The notes: generated by a model from the letters alone, not told the origin. 64,000 bases of DNA from Ruminococcus sp. NK3A76 (GCF_000686125.1 NZ_JMMA01000002.1:186001-250000), one strand, 5' to 3'; shown: positions 1 to 7,538, numbered from the stretch's first letter. Program-made: numbers and translations.

Positions 1-90
1 CTTGCCCGTCTGAGCATCACGATGATCGAAAACACGAATACGGTATGAGGTTATCTTGCCTTTTTTGTTTTTGCGTTCTTGTATGTTCAT
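1..90 (-). CDS. int: Tyrosine integrase, N-terminus only (cut by window edge)
   Basis: The first 30 codons read MNIQERKNKKGKITSYRIRV and onward, a basic, Arm-DNA-binding-like start similar in character to the starts of the two complete integrases in this window. The ATG overlaps the stop of a 16-codon leader ORF (ATGA overlap), and its ribosome site AAAGGTGGTGG lies in a hairpin. The rest of the gene, including the catalytic domain, lies left of the window. It is the last gene of element A, which is oriented leftwards. Integrase identity is likely; completeness cannot be judged. Confidence 0.7.
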   Translation of the reverse strand, partial: MNIQERKNKKGKITSYRIRVFDHRDAQTGK

Positions 91-137
91 TCTGCCACCA
101 CCTTTCGAGTGGTGGTTTTATTCTGCTGTCTTATCAT
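87..137 (-). CDS. 16-residue leader ORF coupled to the integrase
   Basis: An ATG preceded by a strong site (GGAAAGGAG) opens a short frame, MIRQQNKTTTRKVVAE, whose TGA overlaps the integrase ATG. The integrase ribosome site (GGTGGTGG) lies inside this frame and pairs with an upstream CCACCAC. Ribosomes translating the leader would open the hairpin, so the layout suggests translational coupling of integrase expression. That is inference from layout; the peptide itself resembles nothing known to me. Confidence 0.5.
   Translation of the reverse strand: MIRQQNKTTTRKVVAE
94..114 (-). promoter_or_regulatory. Hairpin sequestering the integrase ribosome site
   Basis: CCACCAC and GTGGTGG are separated by CTTTCGA. 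On the minus strand the 3' arm contains the integrase ribosome site. Read on the plus strand the hairpin is followed by TTTTATT, so it could also act as a terminator in that direction. Confidence 0.45.
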
Positions 138-152
138 TTTAACTCCTTTCCG

Positions 153-195
153 ACAGCGGAATATATCGTATCCTCAGTATAACACATTCCGCTGT
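153..195. promoter_or_regulatory. Operator-like inverted repeat over the integrase promoter
   Basis: ACAGCGGAAT (153-162) and ATTCCGCTGT (186-195) form a perfect 10-bp inverted repeat with a 23-base spacer that contains the -10 box. This is a reasonable repressor-binding layout; the binding protein is unknown. Confidence 0.45.
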
Positions 196-204
196 TTTGT
201 TCAA
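176..204 (-). promoter_or_regulatory. Sigma-A promoter of the leader/integrase unit
   Basis: On the minus strand TTGAAC (204-199) and TATACT (181-176) are separated by exactly 17 bases, about 40 bases upstream of the leader ATG. The two complete integrase genes in the window have equally good promoters at the same relative place. Confidence 0.7.
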
Positions 205-233
205 TATAAAAGTTGCGTTAAATCTTTGAATAT

Positions 234-317
234 TTATCGGTGGTGTTTCTTTTTTGGGGGCTGCTTTTTCTGTTCCTGCTCCCTATTTATAACAAAGATA
301 CCCTGTCCTGATCCTAT
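234..317 (-). pseudogene. C-terminal scrap of a MobP relaxase
   Basis: The minus-strand frame ends REQEQKKQPPKKKHHR-stop, closely matching the C-terminus of the intact relaxase at 22310-23389 (REKEQKKQPYRKKLKR). Only this tail remains between mobC and the integrase, so about 1 kb of relaxase has been deleted. Element A therefore cannot mobilize itself without a relaxase supplied from elsewhere. Confidence 0.6.
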
Positions 318-344
318 TTTTTTATCTTTTGATGATTTCTTACC

Positions 345-692
345 CTATACATCATTCCACTCGCAATTGCAAATGAATTTAGTGAGGATACTGCTAAGCT
401 CGTCTTGCGCCGCTTTTATCTTTCGCATATCCTCGGCATAAATGCTGCACGTTTCGTTTGCTTTCTTCGCCACCTGATTGATATTTCTTGATATGACCCT
501 CATACCATTCAGCAAAGGTGCAAGCTCTTTTAGGTCAACAACTTTTATCTTCCCATTCAGCGACATCGCCCTTATGAAGGTCGCAGTTTTCAAGTGACAA
601 GTCTTAGCCTTCTCCTCAATTTGTGCCCATTCCTCCGCCGAATACACTATCTCCTTGCGGCGGAGCGTTTTGTTTTTTCTTGCTATTTTCAT
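345..692 (-). CDS. mobC: MobC-like relaxosome protein
   Basis: A 115-residue basic protein of the plasmid mobilization MobC type, which in related systems helps the relaxase bind and open oriT. Its first 90 or so residues nearly match the intact copy at 22014-22361 (shared RRKEIVYSAEEWAQIEEKAK and PLLNGMRVISRNINQVAKKA). The last 25 residues diverge because the deletion that removed the relaxase changed the 3' end. The start is the ATG at 692, just after AAAGGATTG; an in-frame TTG one codon earlier is less likely. It lies next to an oriT-like region, as expected. Confidence 0.75.
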   Translation of the reverse strand: MKIARKNKTLRRKEIVYSAEEWAQIEEKAKTCHLKTATFIRAMSLNGKIKVVDLKELAPLLNGMRVISRNINQVAKKANETCSIYAEDMRKIKAAQDELSSILTKFICNCEWNDV

Positions 693-705
693 CAATCCTT
701 TCTTT

Positions 706-848
706 TTGATTATCGTTCTAATGGCTCACTTTTCCGAGCCTGCGTTTAGGGCTGCAAAGCCTCTAAACACCGCAGAGGTTAACCACGTTAACACCTGCGG
801 GAAAGTGCCGGTATTTTGCCGGGACTTTCTGTACTTGCGTAATGAAGA
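706..848 (-). other. Putative oriT of element A
   Basis: Non-coding block upstream of mobC, conserved with 21861-21998 in inverted orientation. Both copies hold stacked inverted repeats: CCGG...CCGG within the AAAGTGCCGG / CCGGGACTTT stretch, GTTAAC...GTTAAC flanked by GCAG/CTGC, TTTAGAGG...CCCTAAA, and GCTC...GAGC. Position beside mobC and conservation of structure suggest a transfer origin; the nic site is not known. Confidence 0.5.
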
Positions 849-919
849 AAAAATGTATTTGAACGATCAAGAAAAATCCGACCGTTCATATCACCCGTTT
901 AGGGTAGCGTTTTTTTCGG

Positions 920-979
920 TCAGTCTGCTACTCCAAGATACTTTAGCAGGCTCGCTTTGCTCACCAAAATCTTACCCCT
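920..979 (-). pseudogene. C-terminal scrap of the excisionase-like gene
   Basis: The minus strand reads GKILVSKASLLKYLGVAD-stop, identical at this end to the intact 97-residue protein at 21492-21785. The upstream part of the gene is missing; it is replaced directly by the repeat block at 980-1243. A deletion has joined the two. Confidence 0.6.
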
Positions 980-1243
980 CCCTCTGCTTAAATGCACTCG
1001 GTCTGCAAAGTGACTTTGCTAAACATCCTTCCAATAGACACTACATAATGCGGCATATTTTTAAGTGATATTTCGCTATCAAAAAACAAATTCTCTGTAT
1101 TCAACAAAACAGCCATATGGAAAATGTGTGACTTGCACAGTTGTACTTGATATTTAGGGACTGGTGGTTTCATCAAGAAATATTTTTCATCGAAAATAAT
1201 AGTCTCTCACTTATACCTAGGATACAGGGCAAAAAGTTAAGGC
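980..1243 (-). repeat. Element-end repeat, inverted copy of 20782-21055
   Basis: Reading the minus strand, this block matches 20782-21055 on the plus strand over long runs: CCTAGGTATAAGTGAGAG, TTGTTGAATACAGAGAATTT, GATAGCGAAATATCACTTAA, ATGCCGCATTATGTAGTGTC and GACCGAGTGCATTTAAGCAG. A frame of about 60 residues is open in both, but changes include frame-shifting differences, so I treat it as non-coding element DNA. Confidence 0.6.
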
Positions 1244-1278
1244 AAGACTGCCATCGTTCACAAAATATTTAGATTTAC

Positions 1279-1449
1279 AACAGAATGACAACCCAATATA
1301 AGACATCGACCGTTCAGAACATAAACCTTGTTCTGAACACGATAAAAGCAGCCAAGGGAAAGAAAAAGGGCACTGAGGAGTTTCAGCTCTACAGTGACCA
1401 AGGATTTCAATACACTTCACAACCGTATTTTATCCTAATTCAATCATAA
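1279..1449 (+). pseudogene. IS3-family transposase fragment (C-terminal part)
   Basis: The plus strand reads NLVLNTIKAAKGKKKGTEEF then QLYSDQGFQYTSQPYF and stops. The SDQGFQYTS motif is the hallmark of the integrase core (DDE) of IS3/IS150-type transposases. Only about 55 codons remain and no terminal inverted repeats were found. It sits at the outer edge of element A. Confidence 0.6.
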
Positions 1450-1657
1450 AACATTACGCTGTCAAAAACAAATTATACTTTATGATCCGGCAGCCGGGTT
1501 TTGAGCCCGACTGTTTTGTTTTATGATGCGGAGGAGATAGTTGCGGTAAACGAGCAATAAAATGTCTGCCTCAACAGATGCATAGTGACCATTCATAAAA
1601 CAAAGTATTTATTGTCAACTACTTTGATTTAATTATACATCCGTTCATGTATTAGTG
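1450..1657. other. Gap with no recognised feature
   Basis: AT-rich DNA between the transposase scrap and the murT promoter. I see a weak GGCAGCCGGG...GCCCGACTG hairpin near 1490-1520 but no gene. Confidence 0.4.
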
Positions 1658-1686
1658 TTGAAATATACATAATATTGTAGTATAGT
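1658..1686 (+). promoter_or_regulatory. Sigma-A promoter upstream of murT-gatD
   Basis: TTGAAA (1658-1663), 17-base spacer, TATAGT (1681-1686), 46 bases before the murT ATG. Confidence 0.6.
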
Positions 1687-1732
1687 TAAAAATGGACTTA
1701 AAACAATTATTATATGGAGAAAATCTTAACTA

Positions 1733-3121
1733 ATGAAACCCATACGTTTTTACTTTTCGATAATATGCGGAAAGATGAGTATTGCAGTTCTCACGCTTCT
1801 AAAAAAACGTGCGACCAATTTTCCGGGGTCAGTTGTGCTTGCGATCTGCCCTCAGTTTCTTAAATATATAGACAAGCCCGAAAAGATAATTGCTATAACA
1901 GGCACTAACGGCAAAACTACCGTAAGCAATATGCTTCACGATATACTTGCCGATAACGGCTATGATTGTACGAATAACAGCTTCGGCGGAAATGTCGATA
2001 CCGGTATCAGTGCGGCTCTTCTGAAGGACAGCACACTTTCCGGCAAAGCAAAAAAGAAATACTGCATTTTGGAAATAGATGAGCGCAGCGCTGCAAAGAT
2101 CTACCCATATATTGAGCCTGATCTACTTGTGGTCACAAACCTGACCCGTGACTCCTATAGGAGAAATGCACACGTTGAGTACATTTTTGATATTCTTGAG
2201 GGCAGTATCCCTGACAGGACGCATCTTATTCTCAACGCAGACGATCTTATAAGTTCATCACTCAAAAAGGATAACAAGCGGACATATTTCGCAATGCAGC
2301 CCCTGGAGGGCGAGCAGCCGTCGTTCAACATAGTGCGTGATATAACTGTTTGTCCCCTGTGCGGCTCACCGCTCGAATATGATTACCTCCACTATAACCA
2401 TATAGGCAAAGCCCATTGTTCAAAGTGCAGCTTCTGTTCGCCAAAGGCTGATGTTGAGGTGATATCGGCAGTTCGGACAGGCAACGGGCACAGCAGCATA
2501 ACGCTGATGAATAAGGGAGTCCGTGAAAACTATGATGTCCCCTGTGAAAGAATTATAAGTCTTTATAACGCTTTGGCTGCTATCACAGCACTGCGAACAT
2601 TCGGACTGAGTGAGGATAAGCTGAGAGCTTCATTCAAAAAGATAGAGGTAGTCAGGTCAAGATATGAGATAGATGAGATCAACGGGCGCACTCTCAGGTG
2701 CATAATGGCAAAAGGATACAACCCCATAGCCTGCTCCCGCTCGATCAGCGTGGTAAAGGATAGCCCCGACACATCGGTTGTGCTTTTGTGGGACGGCTTT
2801 TTTGACAAAAAGGAATCCTCCGAAAATACGGCGTGGTACTATGAGGTCGATTTTGATGTGCTTGCCGGGGATAATATCAAGCAGATAATAATTGCAGGCA
2901 AACGTGCCAATGACCTGCATTTGAGCCTGCTTATAGCAGGTGTACCGGAGGACAAGATAAAAACCACCGAGCTTGAAACTGATGCAGCACAGCTGCTGGA
3001 GCTTAGCAATACCAAAAACATCTACATTCTGTTTAATATGTATATGGATAGCTATAAGGACACTGTAAAAGCAAAAGTAAAGGAAATGATGAACAATGCA
3101 GATCGAAGTGCTATATCCTGA
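1733..3121 (+). CDS. murT: MurT-like Mur ligase (lipid II isoglutaminyl synthase subunit homologue)
   Basis: In Firmicutes MurT with GatD amidates D-glutamate in lipid II. This 462-residue protein has the MurT layout: an N-terminus with TNFPG, a Mur ATP loop TGTNGKTT at about 56-63, a four-Cys ribbon (C207, C210, C229, C232), NADD near 170 and a C-terminal MurT domain ending in a WYYEVDFD-type segment. Several usually conserved stretches differ: NLTRDS where NLFRDQ is common, and AKGYNP where KNPAG is common. The start at 1733 matches the usual N-terminus although the ribosome site is weak. It overlaps gatD by 26 bases. With its partner lacking amidotransferase residues, the normal reaction is doubtful. 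Confidence 0.8.
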   Translation: MKPIRFYFSIICGKMSIAVLTLLKKRATNFPGSVVLAICPQFLKYIDKPEKIIAITGTNGKTTVSNMLHDILADNGYDCTNNSFGGNVDTGISAALLKDSTLSGKAKKKYCILEIDERSAAKIYPYIEPDLLVVTNLTRDSYRRNAHVEYIFDILEGSIPDRTHLILNADDLISSSLKKDNKRTYFAMQPLEGEQPSFNIVRDITVCPLCGSPLEYDYLHYNHIGKAHCSKCSFCSPKADVEVISAVRTGNGHSSITLMNKGVRENYDVPCERIISLYNALAAITALRTFGLSEDKLRASFKKIEVVRSRYEIDEINGRTLRCIMAKGYNPIACSRSISVVKDSPDTSVVLLWDGFFDKKESSENTAWYYEVDFDVLAGDNIKQIIIAGKRANDLHLSLLIAGVPEDKIKTTELETDAAQLLELSNTKNIYILFNMYMDSYKDTVKAKVKEMMNNADRSAIS

Positions 3122-3806
3122 ACAGTGCAACCTTTTCGGTGATCTTGGCAACATCAGGTATCTGAAAAAATGCCTTCCCGATGCACAGTTCATCAGCACC
3201 TCGCTGAATGATGTACCTGCCTTTGTTTCAGGCAGCCCCGATATGATATATATGGGTGCCTGTTCCGAAAGAAGCCAGGAAAAAATAATAAAATGCCTCA
3301 AGCCCTATGGTGACAGGCTGAAGGCATTGATCGACAGCGGCACAGTGGTGCTGTTCACAGGCAACGCACCGGAAGTGCTATATAAATACATAGAAAAAGA
3401 TAACAAAGAACATCTCGAGTGTCTGGGATTGTTCGACTTTTACGCTGAGCAGAGGCTGTTTGAGAGGTACAACACACTTGTGCTGGGCAGGTTCGGTGAG
3501 CATGAGCTTGTGGGCTTCAAAACACAGTTCACTCAGGTCTTTGGTGACAACAGCAGCAATTACTTCGCCAAGGTAGAACGTGGCTCGGGGATAAACAAGG
3601 ACTCCATGCTGGAGGGCATACACGTCGGCAACTGCTTTTTGACGAGCCTTGTAGGTCCTCTGCTTGTAATGAACCCATACTTCACCGAATACATCATGGG
3701 GCTTCTGGGTGTCAGCGATCCCGAATGTGCTTTCAGGGAGCAGTCGCTCAAAGCATATAATGACAGGATAGCCGATTTCAGAAGCTGCAAGCTTGTATCG
3801 GAATAA
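3096..3806 (+). CDS. gatD: GatD-like amidotransferase homologue lacking catalytic Cys and His
   Basis: A 236-residue class I glutamine amidotransferase fold of the GatD type: start LYPEQCNLFGDLGNI, LGLFDFYAE, and near the end HVGNCFLTSLVGPLL. In GatD the nucleophile sits in CGGYQ; here the aligned segment is FTGNAPEVL, placing Thr88 at the Cys. The catalytic His lies in TYLHGP; here TSLVGP, with Val186. Both residues needed to release ammonia from glutamine appear absent. The gene is otherwise intact with no stops and is tightly coupled to murT, suggesting a kept non-catalytic or ammonia-using role. An alternative is recent loss of function not yet followed by decay. Confidence 0.75.
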   Translation: MQIEVLYPEQCNLFGDLGNIRYLKKCLPDAQFISTSLNDVPAFVSGSPDMIYMGACSERSQEKIIKCLKPYGDRLKALIDSGTVVLFTGNAPEVLYKYIEKDNKEHLECLGLFDFYAEQRLFERYNTLVLGRFGEHELVGFKTQFTQVFGDNSSNYFAKVERGSGINKDSMLEGIHVGNCFLTSLVGPLLVMNPYFTEYIMGLLGVSDPECAFREQSLKAYNDRIADFRSCKLVSE

Positions 3807-3825
3807 AGGCTCTTTGTTATCTGCC

Positions 3826-4747
3826 TTATCTCAGCAAGCGTTTCATCATCTGTTTCAGCGGCCTATAGTTAATCGCTGCAACGATCACTGTTATCAGCAG
3901 TTGTGATACTATGTAATATCTCGGATGATATATCGTCAGGGCGCACATACCCAGAAGAAGCAGGGTGTTTGTGATGTTCTTTGAAGCATGGAATCTGAAG
4001 GGAACGAATCGCCTTGCATCTATTATCCTTGCCCAGAAGCAAAGCAGATAGCTGATAAATGTAGCCACTACTGCTCCGATAAATAAAAAAGATTCATAAG
4101 CCGAGTATACTTTTTCATAAAAGATATTTCTGTCATTGGCTTCATTTTCACTTATTGCGGACATATTCCACGCCTTCATAAAAATTGTTGACAGCATTGA
4201 GATCATACCGGGTACTTTAGACGCAGCAGCATATATGCCTGCAGCGGCTTCACCGATAAACACCTTGCTGCTTTTCATGTTTCCTATAAATATCTGATTT
4301 GAAAAGCCTGTAAATGTCCACATAACGATGGTGGGCACCATTGGCATGGAGAATTTGAGCATTGAGACCGCCAACTTGCGGGACCAGGCTTTGACCGAAA
4401 AATATCTTTTAAGATTTGCTGCAATAAACAGAAATAAAGACGAACACAGATCGGAAAGAATAGTAGAGAGCATAAATCCGGTCACGCCCATATCGTAATG
4501 GCTTATGAACAACAGATTTGTTGTAATGTTTGTCAAGGCCGAAACGGATCACCGACTCGGTTATCGCAAAGGTAAAGACCGGGATCAGAAACAGGGCAAG
4601 GGTCTCGAGCATTGATTTTTTAAACATATCGTTGGGGCTGATATGCTTTGTGTACAGATTGTTGAGCAGAAGTGAGATGATCTTTGACCCGAAGCTGCCT
4701 AAGGTAAATACGACGGTATTTATAGCAAGAAGCCTGTATTTATTCAT
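3826..4747 (-). pseudogene. Decayed polysaccharide flippase (Wzx/MATE-like)
   Basis: The first 79 codons from the ATG at 4747 (MNKYRLLAINTVVFTLGSFG..., AITESVIRFGLDKHYNK) are a typical flippase start. At about 4536 the reading frame must shift to continue as TNITTNLLFISHYDMGVTGF. Compared with the usual 450-500 residues, roughly 90-100 residues are missing at this junction, and a second block is missing near CFWARIIDARRFVPF. The remaining hydrophobic segments match the family. The deletions mean it cannot form the usual 12-14 helices. Confidence 0.7.
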
Positions 4748-4895
4748 GTTGTTTGTTGATTTCTCCTTGAATCATCAATTATATAAATAAGTAAAAGGAT
4801 ATTGCTTTTTGTGAATTACAAAGAACACTTCACTTATTATAGCACATTTCAACATGATTTGCAATATATGTGTGAATAATTAAGCTTTATGATGG

Positions 4896-4924
4896 TTGAC
4901 GTTTTTGTCGAATTATGATATAAT
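4896..4924 (+). promoter_or_regulatory. Sigma-A promoter of the 4965-7015 operon
   Basis: TTGACG (4896-4901), 17 bases, TATAAT (4919-4924), then GGAGG before the ATG at 4965. Confidence 0.75.
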
Positions 4925-4964
4925 ATAATTGGTATTATGCAGATTATAATTATGGAGGAAACAA

Positions 4965-5636
4965 ATGAAGGAAATGCCGCAGTTGATAGTAATGCTTACT
5001 TATAACGATATGACAGTAGAAAACGCAGCAGAGGTATTTGAAAAATGCAAGGATTCACAGGCGAAATACTTTGGTATGAAGGAAGAACCCCTTGCCGCAG
5101 ATGAAATGAAAAAGCTCTATTCAAGAATGAAAAAGTGCGGAAAAACAACAGTTTTAGAGGTAGTGGCATATACTGATGAGGAATGTATCAAGGGTGCGGA
5201 GCTTGCAGTAAAGTGCGGGTGTGATATCCTTATGGGCACTGTTTTTTCTGATGAGGTAAATGAACTTTGCAAAAAGCACGGTCTTAAATATATGCCGTTT
5301 GTGGGCAACGTCTATGACAGACCCTCGGTGCTTGACGGCGAGATAGATGACATTATCGAAGAAGCCAAGGGCTATATTGCAAAGGGCGCTTACGGTATAG
5401 ACCTGCTGGGCTACAGATATGTCGCCGATGCAAAGCTGCTTAACAGCCGCCTTGTTGAAGCCCTTGATGCACCTGTCTGCATTGCCGGCAGTGTCAACAG
5501 CTACGAAAGGCTTGACGAGATCAAAAAGACATCGCCCTGGGCCTTTACCATAGGCAGCGCTTTCTTTGAAAAGGATTATGATGACGATATGTGCACCGCT
5601 ATAAATAAAGTGTGTGAGTATATGAATAAGGATTAA
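4965..5636 (+). CDS. TIM-barrel protein, aldolase/phosphate-binding type, function unknown
   Basis: A 223-residue cytosolic protein whose alternating beta-strand and helix pattern fits a small (beta/alpha)8 barrel. C-terminal segments APVCIAGSVNSYERLDEI and WAFTIGSAFF resemble the phosphate-binding end of KDPG-aldolase or indole-glycerol-phosphate-synthase-like barrels. Close relatives are, as far as I recall, common but uncharacterised in Clostridia. Strong ribosome site (GGAGG) and promoter. It is first in an operon with yqeG (3-base gap) and vanW. The reaction cannot be named from sequence. Confidence 0.6.
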   Translation: MKEMPQLIVMLTYNDMTVENAAEVFEKCKDSQAKYFGMKEEPLAADEMKKLYSRMKKCGKTTVLEVVAYTDEECIKGAELAVKCGCDILMGTVFSDEVNELCKKHGLKYMPFVGNVYDRPSVLDGEIDDIIEEAKGYIAKGAYGIDLLGYRYVADAKLLNSRLVEALDAPVCIAGSVNSYERLDEIKKTSPWAFTIGSAFFEKDYDDDMCTAINKVCEYMNKD

Positions 5637-5639
5637 GCT

Positions 5640-6182
5640 ATGCTGGAAAAGTATTATCCATACGAGTATGCAAGAAATGTTTTTGCGATAGATTATAAAA
5701 AGCTGTATGCGCAGGGCTTTCGGGGTCTTATATTTGATATTGACAATACCCTTGTTCACCACGGCGAGCCTTCTACAGAAAGGGTTGATAAGCTGTTTTT
5801 GTATCTTAAAAAGATCGGGTTTAAAACTATCCTGCTCACCAATAATGACGAGAACAGAGTGCAGCTTTTTATAAAGAATATTGATACGGATTATATCTGT
5901 GATGCTGACAAGCCGTCACCGGAGGCTTATCTCAAAGCCCTTGAAAAGCTGGGGCTTCCGAAGGAGCAGACCGTTTCCCTCGGAGATCAGATGTTTATTG
6001 ATATCGTAGGCGCAAACTGTGTCGGGATACCTACGATACTTGTTCATTATGTCAAGGCTCCCGGGGAAATATGGCTGGGCTTTAAAAGATATATCGAAAT
6101 GGCTGTAATGCTTGTTTACAGGCTAAGGCCAAAATATACACATCGTCTTGGTAATATAATCAAAAGAGGGAAAAGAAAATGA
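5640..6182 (+). CDS. yqeG: YqeG-family HAD phosphatase
   Basis: A 180-residue HAD IIIA hydrolase. HAD motif I is FDIDNTLV (about 28-35), with the two catalytic Asp residues; motif II is LLTNN; motif III/IV is KPSPEAY and GDQMFIDIVGAN. Length and motifs match Bacillus YqeG and its fungal relative Gep4, a phosphatidylglycerophosphate phosphatase, so lipid phosphate is a possible substrate, but this is by family only. It overlaps vanW by 4 bases (ATGA), so the two are translationally coupled. Confidence 0.8.
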   Translation: MLEKYYPYEYARNVFAIDYKKLYAQGFRGLIFDIDNTLVHHGEPSTERVDKLFLYLKKIGFKTILLTNNDENRVQLFIKNIDTDYICDADKPSPEAYLKALEKLGLPKEQTVSLGDQMFIDIVGANCVGIPTILVHYVKAPGEIWLGFKRYIEMAVMLVYRLRPKYTHRLGNIIKRGKRK

Positions 6183-7015
6183 GAATCGGTAATAAGAATA
6201 TTCTTTTTTGCGAGATAAGTCCTACAACTTATGCTATCTCGGAAGAGAAGGAATCGTTGCTAAAGCATATCAGAGAATTGTTTTCTGATGAAAAGATAGC
6301 CAGGAACAAGAGCCGCAAAAAGCTCAGAAACGTGGTATCCAAAAAGGATTCGGAACTTATAAAGACGGGCAAAGGCATTGATCCTGTTTTGCAGGAAAAC
6401 AAGGCTGTAAATATTGACATTGCCTGCAAAAAACTCAATGGGCTTGTAATTCACCCGGGCGAGACTTTTTCTTTCTGGCAGACCATCGGCAGAACAACAA
6501 AGAGAAAGGGATATAAGGCAGGACGTGTGCTCAGAAGAGGAAAGCTCTATCCGGGTATCGGCGGCGGACTGTGTAATCTTGCAAATGTACTGCATAATCT
6601 GGTGCTGCTGAGCCCTCTCAAAGTAACCGAATTTCACAGTCACTCCGATGCACTTGCTCCCGATCACGGAGAGAGGGTGCCGTTTAGTGCAGGTACTTCC
6701 GTAAGCTATTACTACAACGATTACAGGTTTTATAATAATACGGATATGGATATCCAGCTTGTGTTCTGGTGTGCAGATAATCAGCTTCACGGTGAGCTGA
6801 GGAGCGAGAAACAGTTCCCGTATACATACTCTATCTCGGAGGAGGATCATCATTTTTCTCCCGAGGGCGATGAATACTACCGCATCTCAAAGATCTATAA
6901 GAACACTTTCTCCCGTGAAACGGGGGAGCTTATAAATAAAGAGCTTGTGCTCGACAACCATTCAAAGGTGCTGTTCGACCACAGCGAGATACCAAAGGAG
7001 CTTATAAGAGTATAG
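6179..7015 (+). CDS. vanW: VanW-family protein
   Basis: A 278-residue protein with the VanW domain in its middle: HPGETFSFWQTIG, KGYKAGRVL, then GIGGGLCNLANVLHNL and HSHSDALAPDHGERVPF. VanW is an accessory gene in some vancomycin-resistance clusters, but chromosomal homologues are widespread and their role is unknown; nothing here suggests resistance. No signal peptide or membrane helix is evident. It ends the operon, followed by a hairpin terminator at 7075. Confidence 0.8.
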   Translation: MRIGNKNILFCEISPTTYAISEEKESLLKHIRELFSDEKIARNKSRKKLRNVVSKKDSELIKTGKGIDPVLQENKAVNIDIACKKLNGLVIHPGETFSFWQTIGRTTKRKGYKAGRVLRRGKLYPGIGGGLCNLANVLHNLVLLSPLKVTEFHSHSDALAPDHGERVPFSAGTSVSYYYNDYRFYNNTDMDIQLVFWCADNQLHGELRSEKQFPYTYSISEEDHHFSPEGDEYYRISKIYKNTFSRETGELINKELVLDNHSKVLFDHSEIPKELIRV

Positions 7016-7074
7016 CAGAGAGCTACGACCGGGACCGTAGGTTATCATCAACAAACTGATTTTATCGAATAACA

Positions 7075-7112
7075 GAGGCTGCTGCATTTCTGCAACAGCC
7101 TCTTCCTATTAT
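7075..7112 (+). terminator. Terminator after vanW
   Basis: GAGGCTG (7075-7081) pairs with CAGCCTC (7096-7102), with inner TGCA/TGCA pairing, followed by TTCCTATTATTT. Confidence 0.6.
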
Positions 7113-7516
7113 TTACGGTCTGATCTTTACACAGCACTCGTCCTGAGTTCCGATATTCACAATTCGAGTATTCTATAGACAGGATTATCAACATGATACT
7201 GTTTTGCTAAATATCAAAATAATCAAATAATACTGTATTGGAATGTGTAAATCAACAGGCGTAGGGAATCTGTAAATGCAGTTATGGCAGAAGCCCTGAG
7301 ATTTGCCTTCAAGCATCTCTAAGGGCTTCTTACTGAAATTATTTACAATATATTCCGCTGTCTTAGTCTTTCTTGGACAACTTTTGGTCAACAAAGTTAT
7401 ATGAAGTTGCCTAAATCTGAACGAATGTGGTTTTGGCTATCTTTTTATAAACGCCTGTTTTGCGACGTTTGAGCGAAATTACTAAACGTTTGTTTAAGAT
7501 GCGAAATGCGGGTGTT
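7113..7516. other. Gap: probable remains of element 0
   Basis: No gene can be supported. There is an imperfect hairpin, AGAAGCCCT...AAGGGCTTCT, near 7289-7331. Because the block ends in an element right end (arm repeats, hairpin, att), it is probably what remains of an older integrated element whose integrase has been deleted. Confidence 0.4.
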
Positions 7517-7538
7517 TTAAGAACAGATAAAGAACAAA
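7517..7538 (+). repeat. Arm-type tandem repeats, element 0 right end
   Basis: TTAAGAACAGA and TAAAGAACAAA, two 11-base units in tandem. The same type occurs at both ends of element 2 (25007-25028 and 37827-37848). Confidence 0.6.

Noticed and set aside
2657-3301. Long minus-strand frame opposite murT-gatD (214 codons)
   Set aside because: It is antisense to two genes with clear family motifs and has no recognisable domain or ribosome site.
6179-7015. VanW as evidence of vancomycin resistance
   Set aside because: No vanHAX genes or D-Ala-D-Lac ligase nearby; isolated vanW homologues are common.
7188-7394. Minus-strand frame of 68 codons in the element 0 gap
   Set aside because: No ribosome site, no homology I can recognise, and it spans a hairpin.
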